A stretch of 40,350 nt of DNA from Acidimicrobiaceae bacterium. Its GTDB lineage: Bacteria; Actinomycetota; Acidimicrobiia; Acidimicrobiales; RAAP-2. Below, in pieces: positions 7,667 to 18,047 of this stretch. The position numbers were made by a program, and so were the translations under genes. Position 1 is the first letter of the stretch, and each line of letters starts with the position of its first letter. The notes under the pieces were generated by a model that was given only the letters and a program-made list of their open reading frames with translations, was not told the origin of the DNA and ran no database searches. The stretch lies in the NCBI GenBank assembly GCA_003141095.1, contig PLKM01000069.1:486-40835 (forward strand). Reading direction: 5' to 3'.

Positions 7667-9841
7667 ATGGCTGAAGGCGTCGACGATACGCCACCTTCGA
7701 CGGGGCTCGGGGGCGCGATCTCGGTGATCAAGACCCAGTCCGCGCCCCGCAATTCACTAAAGATCAATTTCTCGCTCATCACGCCAGTGGCCGGCGCGAT
7801 CACCGTGCTTCCGTTGGTGGCCGTTTTCGCGTTGGGTCTCGCCGTCACCAGCGCGCCCAGCGCCATTGCCATGGCGATTGGTGCGAACTTGATCGCCATT
7901 GTCTCTCTCGTCGGAGCGCCGCGACTCTCGCTTCGCCTCGCGATGGTCGACACCCTCATGATGGGCCTCTCGGTCTTCGTGGGCACCGTGACGAGTCCGG
8001 TACCGTGGCTTCACGTGGCGGTACTGGTGCCCTGGTGCTTTGTCGCCGGGATGATGGTCGTCTTTGGACAGACCCAGGCGACGATCGGCTCGCAGGCGGT
8101 CATTGCCTACGTCGTGCTGGGACGCTTCGCCAGCTCGCCCACGTTGGCGCTTCACTTGAGCCTTTTTGTCGTCGTCGGCGCACTAGTCGAGGTGACCGCG
8201 CTGGTCGCCCTACGCCTTCCGCCGACCCTTCGTTATCAGCGCGGTCGACTCGCGAACGCCTTCGAGGCGGTGGGAGAGCTCGCCCGATCCGAGCCAAGTC
8301 GGCCCGCCACCGATCTGCTCGGAACGCTCGACCTCGCCGAGACCGCCCTGTCGGCGAGGTCGCTCTTCAGTCGAACCGACGTGCGCGACCTTCGTGCGAT
8401 TCTCGATCAGGCTCGCAGAATCCGTCTCGAGCTGACGACGCTGGCTGGTCTGCGGGTTCGACTGACGAGCGAGGGCGACACCCGTGACTACTCGCACATC
8501 GACACGTCGCTCGAGACAGTTGCTCGCGCCCTCGACGAGCTTGCGATGGGGCTTCGCCGTTCAGCGAAGTCCACGGCGTGGCAAGAGGCGGTCAGCGAGT
8601 ATCGAGCCACGCTGACAAGGTTCCAGGACGAGTTCGATGACGGCAGTTCGCAACTCGACATCATCGCCCGCCAGTGCCTGTCGCACCTCAGCGCCATTGG
8701 CGGACAGCTGCGGTCTGCGGGAAACCTCGTGGAGCACTTGCGCGAAGGCGATACCCGCCAGGCCTGGCGTCCGAGCATGCCCACGCCGCGCGGGCCCGAC
8801 CTCGGACGGCTCCGACTCGACGTTGCAACGTTTCGAGGCAACCTGAGGGGGGACTCGCCCGCTTTTCGACACGCCGTTCGCCTCGCGGTGGCCGTGCCCA
8901 TGTCGATACTCATCGGGTCGTTGTTGTCGCTCCCGCGAAGCTACTGGCTGCCTTTCGCGGTCGCCGTGATTTTAAAGCCCGACTACAGCACGCTGGTGAA
9001 GAGGGGCTTGGGGCGAGTCATCGGCACCATGATCGGTGCCACGCTCGCTGCCGTGCTCGTCAGCGAACTGCGCCCGGATCTCGCCATGACCGTAGCGCTC
9101 GTGGCGCTCATTGGCTGGATCGCCTACTCGACCTGGGCCGCGAGCTTTTCGGTGTCGATTGGATTCGTCACCGCCATGGTCCTCGTCCTTCTCAGTACGT
9201 CGACCACGGACACCCTCGGAACCGCCACGGACCGGCTCATCGACATCTCACTCGGTGGCGCCATTGCCGTGCTCACCTACCTCGTATGGCCGACGTCACC
9301 GCGCGCCGGAGTCAGTGCGGCCCAGTCCGGGTTGTTTGTGGCGCTGCGTGACTACCTGTCGGTGGTGATTGACCTCGTCGAAACCAAGCCCGTCGAGCCG
9401 GACCAGGTGTCCCAGTGCTCTCGCAGCGTTCGAATGGCCTGGGCCAAGGCCGAAGCCGCCGTCGGCCGCTCGGTCGAAGAACCCGCCGCCACTCGGATTG
9501 ATCCCTCCGAAGGTCGAAGCCTCCTCGCGACGACGATGCGCATCCTGCGGGCCATTCACGCCATGCGCATCGAGGCCGAACGAGGAGCCACGGTCCCCGC
9601 CTTCGACGAATTGGAAACTTTGACCGCAGCGTGTCTCGACTCGCTCGAGGGGTTGGGCCATTGGTTTAGCTCCGAAACCCTTGCGCCGCTCACGAGCCTT
9701 CGTCCGCTCTACCGCGCAGCCGAGAAGGCGCTCATCGCATCTGGTGCCCCGGCGTCCATCGCGTCGCACTTTGATGAACTCGTGAACGCCATCAACACGG
9801 CCACGCACCTCGCCGGGATGACGTCGCCCGTTCAAGGTTGA
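7667..9841 (+). CDS. FUSC-family membrane exporter (aromatic acid exporter-like)
   Basis: A 724-residue protein with the FUSC layout. An N-terminal block of about six hydrophobic segments (about 25-185) is followed by a long, mostly helical cytoplasmic domain (about 190-395), a second block of about six segments (about 400-545) and a soluble C-terminal domain. The second block contains KRGLGRVIGTMIGATLAAV, the FUSC hallmark, after PFAVAVILKPDYST. Related proteins (AaeB, YccS) export aromatic carboxylates. ATG 7667 is chosen over the adjoining GTG 7664 because GAG at 7659-7661 spaces better to it. It is probably a single-gene unit behind the liv terminator. Confidence 0.85.
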   Translation: MAEGVDDTPPSTGLGGAISVIKTQSAPRNSLKINFSLITPVAGAITVLPLVAVFALGLAVTSAPSAIAMAIGANLIAIVSLVGAPRLSLRLAMVDTLMMGLSVFVGTVTSPVPWLHVAVLVPWCFVAGMMVVFGQTQATIGSQAVIAYVVLGRFASSPTLALHLSLFVVVGALVEVTALVALRLPPTLRYQRGRLANAFEAVGELARSEPSRPATDLLGTLDLAETALSARSLFSRTDVRDLRAILDQARRIRLELTTLAGLRVRLTSEGDTRDYSHIDTSLETVARALDELAMGLRRSAKSTAWQEAVSEYRATLTRFQDEFDDGSSQLDIIARQCLSHLSAIGGQLRSAGNLVEHLREGDTRQAWRPSMPTPRGPDLGRLRLDVATFRGNLRGDSPAFRHAVRLAVAVPMSILIGSLLSLPRSYWLPFAVAVILKPDYSTLVKRGLGRVIGTMIGATLAAVLVSELRPDLAMTVALVALIGWIAYSTWAASFSVSIGFVTAMVLVLLSTSTTDTLGTATDRLIDISLGGAIAVLTYLVWPTSPRAGVSAAQSGLFVALRDYLSVVIDLVETKPVEPDQVSQCSRSVRMAWAKAEAAVGRSVEEPAATRIDPSEGRSLLATTMRILRAIHAMRIEAERGATVPAFDELETLTAACLDSLEGLGHWFSSETLAPLTSLRPLYRAAEKALIASGAPASIASHFDELVNAINTATHLAGMTSPVQG

Positions 9842-9913
9842 ACGAACCGCCGGCGGAGCGACGGGCGAGCTGGATGGCGACGTCGTCCGTTCTTCAACGG
9901 TCTCCGGGGCGAT

Positions 9914-12438
<2,525 letters not shown>

Positions 12439-13128
12439 ACGAAGCCCGTGACGGAGCGACGGGGTCCTGACCAGTGGTTGGAAAGGCCCTGGAAAGTGCC
12501 AGAGATTCGCCGTTAGAGATTCGAAATCAGCGAGTCGGCTGCTCAGCGCGACGAGAAGAAAACGCGCATCGGATGGAAAGAACTTTGTTGCCAACCACCG
12601 TTCTCGTAATCGCGCTGGCCGTCGGGGACGTTGGTGTGGCGAACTCGTATCAGCGTTCCATCGTCAACGGCTTCGAAGGTCGCACCGGCACTGCAGGGAT
12701 CGTCGTCCATTGACGCCCGCAAGGGTCGACTTCAGCTTCGCGAGCAGCATCAGGCACCGCCGACTCGGCTCTGCCCGGCTCGGACATCTCAGAGTTGCAA
12801 CGATACGTAAGGACGGCCCGCGAGTCCTCGACGACCGGGGAGGGGGCCTTCCATTAAGGTATGGAAATTAACGAGTTCGTAGAGGGCTCATCGCGCTTGG
12901 CCGTTGCCAAGTAATGACACGGAGGTGGACCAATGGTGCGAGCGGCAAGAACCTCAAGACCCTTCGCTCCGCGCCACGAGCACCTGAGAGACCGAGCTCC
13001 TCTCATCGCTCACGAGGCCTCTGTCGACGATGTGATTAGCGCCTCGGCGGGGCCCAAGTGCACTGCCGGCAAGCCGTCCTGGACTCTTCGCGAATCGGCC
13101 CGGGTCGTGCCTTTTCGAGGTGACGTCC
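12439..13128. other. Gene-poor stretch between metY and the methyltransferase
   Basis: About 690 bases without a gene that can be defended. A 17-codon frame (12861-12914) and a 68-codon frame at 12933-13139 are the only candidates; the latter has its own feature entry. Other short frames have no ribosome site and arginine-rich shadow composition. No RNA gene was recognised. Confidence 0.4.
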
Positions 13129-13139
13129 ATGAAATTTAG
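12933..13139 (+). CDS. Possible small ORF ahead of the methyltransferase
   Basis: A 68-residue frame starts at an ATG preceded by GGAGGTG at good spacing. Its stop lies 11 bases inside the next gene, which would allow coupled translation. The product is Arg/Ala/Pro-rich, resembles no family I know and has no signal peptide or motif. The ribosome site is the only positive evidence; third-position composition is not clearly coding. Confidence 0.25.
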   Translation: MVRAARTSRPFAPRHEHLRDRAPLIAHEASVDDVISASAGPKCTAGKPSWTLRESARVVPFRGDVHEI

Positions 13140-13878
13140 AAATCGGAGTCTCGCGGCGTCCCGAGAGACTCCCAACCAGTTTGCCAAGAGCCTCTTTGCT
13201 CCGCTGCCCGCTCGTTACAACCTTCTCGCCGCAATTCTCTCCTTCGGACAAGACCGCCGGTGGCGCTCGGCAATGGTTGATCACGTCGTCGGATCCGCTC
13301 CGGCACTCGTGCTGGACGTCGCGTGCGGACCGTGCGCCGTGACCAAACGATTAGCCAAGAAAACATCGGCCCATATTGTCGGAGCGGACCTCAGCGAGGC
13401 CATGTTGCGCCAGGGTCAGTCCGACGTGCAAAGGGCGGGGCTCGACCAGCGGATTTCACTCGTGCTGGCACGCGGTGAGCAACTTCCCTTCGCCGACGCA
13501 ACGTTCGACGCGCTGACGTTTACCTACCTTCTGCGCTACGTCAAAGACCCCAAAGCAACGCTCGAAGAGCTCGCGCGGGTGGTGAAGCCCGGGGGGTCCA
13601 TTGCGAGTCTCGAGTTCGCCGTTCCCCGGTCGTGGGGCTGGCGCGTGTCGTGGTGGTGTTACACGCGAGCAGTCTTGCCGGTGGCGGGTTACATCACGGG
13701 TGGCAAAGCGTGGTGGGAGGTCGGTCGCTTCCTCGGCCCCAGTATTTCAAGGCACTACAAGAGTTACCCCATTGCTTGGACGGTCAGTGCGTGGGAGCAC
13801 GCGGGTATCGAGCACGTTGAATACCGGACCATGAGTCTCGGTGGGGGTGTGGTGATGTGGGGCTACCGGACGCGATAG
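13129..13878 (+). CDS. UbiE/MenG-like class I SAM methyltransferase
   Basis: A 249-residue Rossmann methyltransferase. The opening FAPLPARYNLLAAILSFGQDRRWR (about 23-46) is the UbiE/MenG signature, SAM motif I is VLDVACGPC (61-69), and VGADLSEAML (84-93) and ARVVKPGGSIASLEFAVP follow. Canonical MenG acts on demethylmenaquinone, but this copy is next to a degenerate UbiA-like gene rather than men genes, so it may be a paralogue for another prenylated or phenolic substrate. GAGGTGA is five bases before ATG 13129, which is preferred over GTG 13120. The gene ends two bases before the next start (or overlaps it, if GTG 13857 is used). Confidence 0.8.
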   Translation: MKFRNRSLAASRETPNQFAKSLFAPLPARYNLLAAILSFGQDRRWRSAMVDHVVGSAPALVLDVACGPCAVTKRLAKKTSAHIVGADLSEAMLRQGQSDVQRAGLDQRISLVLARGEQLPFADATFDALTFTYLLRYVKDPKATLEELARVVKPGGSIASLEFAVPRSWGWRVSWWCYTRAVLPVAGYITGGKAWWEVGRFLGPSISRHYKSYPIAWTVSAWEHAGIEHVEYRTMSLGGGVVMWGYRTR

Positions 13879-13880
13879 AA

Positions 13881-14648
13881 ATGTCAGAGAGCCCCCGCAA
13901 CGAGGCCCCCGTCGCCGGCCCGTCGTTCTACGCCCAGCCCAAATTCTTGAGTCGCCCCCGCCTGCGCGAGTGGTGGACGGTGCTGCACCCCCCCTACACC
14001 ATGCTCCATCTTTCACTGGTGACAATCGGTGCGTGCCTCGTGGGCCCGGTGAACGCGGTGCGGCTCGCGGTGACGCTCGTCGCGTTTTTTCTGGCCGTGG
14101 GAGTGGGCGCCCACTCCCTCGATGAACTGCACGGACGACCGTTGAAGAGTTCCATGCCCACGTGGCAACTCGTCACCGCCTCATGCGTTGGCGTCGGCGG
14201 TGCGGTCGTGTTGGGGATAGTCGGCATGTTTCTCGTGAGCCCCTACCTCGGCGCCTTTATCGTCGTCGGCGTGCTGATCGCCGTTGGCTACAACCTCGAA
14301 CTGTTCCACGGGCGCCTGCACAGCACCGCGGTCCTCGTACTCGGATGGGGAGCGTTTCCGGTGCTGACCTCCTACTTCGCTCAGCACGCCAAGCTCGGCG
14401 TCTCGTCTCTCTTCGCGGCGGCGTTCGGAGCGTTGATCACGCTGATCCAACAACAACTCTCCTCACCGGCTCGCGACCTTCGCCGGCGGACTGCTTCAGT
14501 GCAAGGCACCATCGTCCGCTCGGATGGCACGACCGTCGCAATTAGCGAGCGGACCATCCTCCAACCGCTCGAGCGTGCACTCAGAACCTTGTGCTGGGCT
14601 GGAGTGGCCATGGCCCTTGCCTTGGCCTATCTGCAGTTCCGCCACTAA
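13881..14648 (+). CDS. UbiA-like polytopic membrane protein with degenerate active-site motifs
   Basis: A 255-residue protein with about seven hydrophobic segments after a 30-residue soluble start. WWTVLHPPYTMLHLSLVTIGACL resembles the first helix of UbiA prenyltransferases. The usual NDxxDxxxD is replaced by HSLDELHGRPL (about 78-88), and the second Asp motif by YNLELFHGRLHS, so only part of the Mg-diphosphate ligands remains. It may be a divergent prenyltransferase or a non-catalytic relative. The extramembrane QQQLSSPARDLRRRTASVQG loop lies in the C-terminal half. ATG 13881 follows the methyltransferase stop by two bases; GTG 13857 with a G-rich site upstream is an alternative. The UbiA link rests on pattern, not on an alignment. 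Confidence 0.5.
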   Translation: MSESPRNEAPVAGPSFYAQPKFLSRPRLREWWTVLHPPYTMLHLSLVTIGACLVGPVNAVRLAVTLVAFFLAVGVGAHSLDELHGRPLKSSMPTWQLVTASCVGVGGAVVLGIVGMFLVSPYLGAFIVVGVLIAVGYNLELFHGRLHSTAVLVLGWGAFPVLTSYFAQHAKLGVSSLFAAAFGALITLIQQQLSSPARDLRRRTASVQGTIVRSDGTTVAISERTILQPLERALRTLCWAGVAMALALAYLQFRH

Positions 14649-14809
14649 GCGAGCGTGGCGCCTACGTCGTGACCAATGATGAAGCAACGAAACCGAGCAG
14701 TCGTTCTTCGCTTTGACACCACGACATCCACGCAGTCGAACGGCGGTGGTGGACTCATCTCGTAATGGAGCCGTCGGGGCGGTCAATCGAACGGTGCCCG
14801 CACGTACGA

Positions 14810-14855
14810 AGCCGGTTGCCCGCATCACTCGAACGAGTGCAACGGACAACCGGCT
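14810..14855. other. Nested hairpin in a convergent gap
   Basis: AGCCGGTTG (14810-14818) and CAACCGGCT (14847-14855) are perfect 9-bp arms. Between them CACTCG-AA-CGAGTG (14826-14839) forms an inner hairpin. It lies between the convergent UbiA-like and DUF5666 genes and could end transcription from both sides, though neither flank has a T-tract. It could also be a small structured RNA element. Confidence 0.45.
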
Positions 14856-14884
14856 CCATCTAGAGGACGTGAGGACTACTTTCG

Positions 14885-15631
14885 TTAGTTCCTACGGTTG
14901 CCGCCTCGTGAGAAGTCTCGACCGCCGTGACCGTGACCGTAGCCAAAACCGTGACCGTGTGAGGTGTCGCCACCCAACGACGACACGGTCGTCTGGGCGG
15001 TCTTCACCCAGCCACCCACCGCGCTGCCAATCGTCACGCTCGAGGCGTCCAACGTGGTGCCGTTCGCGTCAATTGTTCCTCGAGCACCAATGACCGAACC
15101 GACCGTCACTGCGCTCAGCGTTAAAGCACTTCCCGCACTCGTGTAGGTGGTCGATGAACTCACCACAATGGTGCGACTGAAGCCCTGACCATCGCCAATC
15201 GTGATGGTGTCAGCACTCACGGCCGTTACCTTTCCGAACAGTCGCGCCAACTGGATATTGACGTTGACTGCGGTGGTCGCCAACGTCGACGACGCCGAAA
15301 TGTCAACGTGGTCGCCCACTACGAGAGCTGCGGCAGTGGCGGATGTCGAGTCCTCCGAGAAGGTTGTCGTCGGGCTGATGGCGAACGTCGTCGACGTCCC
15401 ACTGAAACTTTGTACAGTCACCGATGTTGCGGTGACGGCCGTCACGATCCCGCGGGTCCCAGAAGCGCAGTTGCTTCCAGAGTCCTTGGCGCTCGTTGTC
15501 TCGTTGGAGGTGAACTGACTACCGTGCGACGTCGACGCCGACGCGACGCTCGCGCCGCCCGCGGCCAAGCCCATTCCAAGTGCGGCAACTGCGGTGACTC
15601 GTCCTGCGATCTTTCCGGTGTTCTTGTACAT
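14885..15631 (-). CDS. Secreted DUF5666 domain protein with Gly/His tail
   Basis: A 248-residue exported protein. It has a signal peptide (about 1-33, ending ASVASAS), a Ser-rich linker, then two DUF5666-like beta modules: GIVTAVTATSVTVQSFSGTS to VVGDHVDISA (about 62-115) and GKVTAVSADTITIGDGQG to VGSVIGARGTID (about 132-185). A Gly/His-rich tail (about 222-240: HGHGFGYGHGHGG) could bind metal. AAGGGAT precedes the ATG, deciding the start. It is a paralogue of the gene cut by the left edge, 14 kb away, and the two share an upstream block at identical distance. Function unknown. Confidence 0.8.
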   Translation of the reverse strand: MYKNTGKIAGRVTAVAALGMGLAAGGASVASASTSHGSQFTSNETTSAKDSGSNCASGTRGIVTAVTATSVTVQSFSGTSTTFAISPTTTFSEDSTSATAAALVVGDHVDISASSTLATTAVNVNIQLARLFGKVTAVSADTITIGDGQGFSRTIVVSSSTTYTSAGSALTLSAVTVGSVIGARGTIDANGTTLDASSVTIGSAVGGWVKTAQTTVSSLGGDTSHGHGFGYGHGHGGRDFSRGGNRRN

Positions 15632-15659
15632 AGTGATCCCTTCGTTGCATTAGCTCAAG

Positions 15660-15681
15660 ATCATCCTGAACAACTACAAGT
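15660..15681 (-). promoter_or_regulatory. Upstream element shared by the two DUF5666 genes (copy 2)
   Basis: This block matches 444-465 at 17 of 22 positions and again starts 29 bases before the start codon (15631). Conservation at fixed distance, in otherwise diverged leaders, suggests a functional promoter or leader element rather than chance. Confidence 0.5.
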
Positions 15682-15690
15682 CTCAACGCC

Positions 15691-15723
15691 AAGATTGTGA
15701 GAACCCTGTGAGAACTCGGTGAG
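15691..15723 (-). promoter_or_regulatory. Three tandem 11-bp repeats, response-regulator-type binding site
   Basis: On the minus strand the order is CTCACCGAGTT, CTCACAGGGTT, CTCACAATCTT: three direct 11-bp units sharing CTCAC....TT. Tandem 11-bp direct repeats are the usual site layout for OmpR/PhoB-family regulators, with one repeat per monomer on one DNA face. They end ten bases before the shared block at 15660-15681, so an activator position is plausible. The regulator is not in the window. Confidence 0.6.
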
Positions 15724-16008
15724 GCACGCCTTATGTCTCGCGAATCGAGGTGGTGACCGTTGATTATCTAGATCTTCTGTCGAGTCTGGCCAGAATCCGC
15801 GAGCTCGCCGCACTTGGGAACACCCGACCAGGCCAATGCCTCGACGCGGCGTCCGACCACTTGGGCCAAGGACTCGACGTCGACAATCGCCGCGAATGCA
15901 CCTCGCGATCGAGTTCAGCGAGGTTGCGCGGGCGAGGGTTCGGTGACGCGCCACACGACGATACCGGACAATGAACGTGGTCCCCCGTCGGTTTCCAACG
16001 GGCGACGA
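15724..16008. other. Intergenic stretch between the DUF5666 gene and the esterase
   Basis: Beyond the repeats at 15691-15723 I see no gene. Overlapping frames on both strands (for example 15814-16167 plus and 15764-16081 minus) run into the esterase gene in the wrong frame and lack ribosome sites. Confidence 0.45.
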
Positions 16009-16971
16009 TTAGGCCAGGTGTCGGGTCAGGAAGTCGAGCGACGGGGGCTCTTGCTCGAGGAAGAATGCCTCGGTGTGGCAACCACGTGCGACCACGACGG
16101 TCTCCCCCTCGGGCAGGACCTTGATGAACTCTCGAACACCCGACAAGAAGGGGTCATCCAGTCCTGACGCAATTCGAACAGGGATTCCTTCGAGTGCCGC
16201 GACGTGAGCGATGACGTCGCCGGCAGTGAAGGCCGCCGCCGACGGGAATGCGCCAGCGTTGGCCGCATTCGCCTGAGCGTACGAAGTCCAGATTGCTGGA
16301 CTGATCGCCGCGACAGCGGCGATCAGCCCGGGATTGCGTTCGCAAATGGCAAGGGCGCCGTAAGCACCCATTGAAATCCCCATCATCGCAATCTTCTTGG
16401 GCAATCGTCCAAGACCACGCCGTTGACACATTGGAATAAGTTCATCGACCACCATCGACATGGGGTCATCACCGGGATGTGGATTCCAGTAGCCGTTCCC
16501 ACCGTCGACGGTCACAATCGCCGCCGGTGGTAGATCCTTCCCATCGACCTTGAGGGCCACGGCTTGCGCTGGGGTCATGGCGAAGAGCGCGTGGTTGTGA
16601 TCGCCTCCGTAGCCGTGGAGCATGACAATGAGAGGAAGCTCCTCGCCGAGTCTGGCGTGGGGCGGGTACGCAATCGTGTAGCCGACTGAACGCTTACGAG
16701 CTTTCGAATAGAAGCGACCCGAACTAGTTGGCCCGAGTGAACCAAAGGACAGAACTGGCACCGCGAGAGAACAGGCCCCGTCCAGTTGGTCGAGAACATA
16801 CTTTCCCGGCAGCACGTCATGCTCGACCAGTTCATATCCCGCCACGCCGGCGACCACGAGTGCCCCGACGCCGCCAGCGATCCACGCCAAGAGCTGGCGT
16901 CGGGACACACTCTTTCTGTCGAAATCTTCTATGCCCAAGAGTATCCGTCCGTTTTGCCAAGGGACTCGCAC
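16009..16971 (-). CDS. Exported alpha/beta hydrolase, esterase/depolymerase-like
   Basis: A 320-residue serine hydrolase. The catalytic serine is S200 in GISMGAYG, with Asp in GLDDPF (272-273) and His299 in GCHTEAFF; HGYGGD (119-124) supplies the oxyanion hole. Residues about 21-48 hold SVSRRQLLAWIAGGVGALVVAGVAG, a twin-Arg plus hydrophobic segment that suggests Tat export or an N-terminal anchor. The fold is esterase-D or PHB-depolymerase-like; the substrate is unknown. The start is a GTG at 16971; a later GTG (16908) would begin MSRRQLL and also keep the Tat motif, so the N-terminus is uncertain. Confidence 0.75.
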   Translation of the reverse strand: MRVPWQNGRILLGIEDFDRKSVSRRQLLAWIAGGVGALVVAGVAGYELVEHDVLPGKYVLDQLDGACSLAVPVLSFGSLGPTSSGRFYSKARKRSVGYTIAYPPHARLGEELPLIVMLHGYGGDHNHALFAMTPAQAVALKVDGKDLPPAAIVTVDGGNGYWNPHPGDDPMSMVVDELIPMCQRRGLGRLPKKIAMMGISMGAYGALAICERNPGLIAAVAAISPAIWTSYAQANAANAGAFPSAAAFTAGDVIAHVAALEGIPVRIASGLDDPFLSGVREFIKVLPEGETVVVARGCHTEAFFLEQEPPSLDFLTRHLA

Positions 16972-17280
16972 ATTCGGGTTTCATCCGGTGCGAGCCAGGT
17001 GTCGGATTTCGCGCCGCTTCAGCGCGGGGTTACAACTGATGTCACTGCACTCTGCAATGGTGAACAATGACGAATCTTCGTGAGTGGGCAGGCAGTCAGC
17101 AAATACACCCCCAGACCGCGTGTCGGTGGTTTCGTGATGGTGTGTTGCCCGTCCCTGCCTCAAGGATGGGCAAGCTGATTCTCGTTGGATTGCTCGACTA
17201 ACCTCATCGTTCAAGCGACGCTGTTGCCATTCATATGCGCGTCTCATCGAATGATCAGCGCAGTGACCTTGAATCAGGCC
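16972..17280. other. Intergenic stretch with one hairpin
   Basis: TTGCCCGTCC (17145-17154) and GGATGGGCAA (17164-17173) can pair over 10 bp with one G-U, with a 9-base loop. It lies about 110 bases after the stop of the secreted protein gene on the minus strand and may be a weak terminator (no T-tract). No gene is seen. Confidence 0.4.
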
Positions 17281-17874
17281 CTACTTGATCTTTGCTAGCG
17301 CCTTCACCACCAGGCCTCGAAACTGACTGACGCTGACTGAGGGAATATTTCCCTCCAGTATCCCGAGCACGACATTGCCCTTGCGAACGATCAAGTAGTC
17401 GTACTTCACCGTTATATGCACGCTCGTCAGGCTCATGGCATACGCCACGCTCGCGTTTCCGTAGTGCGAGAAGCTCATCGGGGCGACCGTTCCTGTCACC
17501 GGGTAACCCTTAAACGCTCCCTTGACGATCCGGCAACTCGCGATGGTGGCGGCAATCTTCTTGTACGCGGCGCTGGGGCTTGGGTACGTCGCCAACTTCT
17601 CATCGAACAATGGAAGGCCCCCGCTGCCCAGGTAGTAGACCTGCGCGTTGTGGATCTGTGTGACGCCCTTTGGCTCTAAGAGATTCGCGAGACACCCCAC
17701 CCCCGAGTCGCCTGATGAGTTGGCAACCCTCCAACCCGCCGGCATTTGGCCAATAGTAAGGGCCTCCGACTGGAGCTTCGCCGCTGACGTGATCGCCGCG
17801 GATCCGACTTCTGCAGTCGACAAAATAAAAACCGCCGCCGCGAGCGCGGTGGACACCGCCATAAAGCGCCTCAT
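17281..17874 (-). CDS. Small secreted protein of unknown function
   Basis: A 197-residue protein with a Sec signal peptide (MRRFMAVSTALAAAVFILST, cleavage near GSAA, about 26). The mature part is one compact alpha/beta domain with ALTIGQMPAGWRVANSS, YPSPSAAYKKIAATIASCR and VKYDYLIVRKGNVVLGILEG. The spacing resembles extracellular sensor-like domains of actinobacteria (PknH-sensor type), where two Cys pair up, and there are two Cys here (GVGCLAN and IASCRIV). That similarity is only suggestive. AAAGGAG is seven bases before the ATG. It stands alone between minus-strand neighbours. Confidence 0.7.
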   Translation of the reverse strand: MRRFMAVSTALAAAVFILSTAEVGSAAITSAAKLQSEALTIGQMPAGWRVANSSGDSGVGCLANLLEPKGVTQIHNAQVYYLGSGGLPLFDEKLATYPSPSAAYKKIAATIASCRIVKGAFKGYPVTGTVAPMSFSHYGNASVAYAMSLTSVHITVKYDYLIVRKGNVVLGILEGNIPSVSVSQFRGLVVKALAKIK

Positions 17875-17882
17875 TGGGTCTC

Positions 17883-17899
17883 CTTTACCTCCGGTAAAG
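17883..17899 (-). promoter_or_regulatory. Dyad overlapping the Shine-Dalgarno of the secreted protein gene
   Basis: CTTTACC (17883-17889), TCC, GGTAAAG (17893-17899) is a perfect 7-bp inverted repeat with a 3-base spacer. One arm overlaps the AAAGGAG ribosome site of the gene starting at 17874. It could be an operator or an RNA hairpin hiding the site. Confidence 0.45.
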
Positions 17900-18047
17900 T
17901 TCTATACCCTTCATGATTGACTTCATAAGTGATTTGATGGGTACTTAAGTCCCAACTTGCAGATGGATTCAGCGGAATCTGCGGGCGGTATCGCCATCGT
18001 CGCCGGCACGTTGAGCCAACTCGCCGCGACCTGGCGACCCGACGCCT

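Noticed and set aside
9881..9900. CCGTT-CTTC-AACGG hairpin between the convergent FUSC and metX genes
   Set aside because: A 5-bp stem without T-tract; too weak to call a terminator.
12861..12914. 17-codon frame starting MEINEFVEG
   Set aside because: It is too short, with AAGGT too near the ATG; no homologue is known to me. It could be chance or a remnant.
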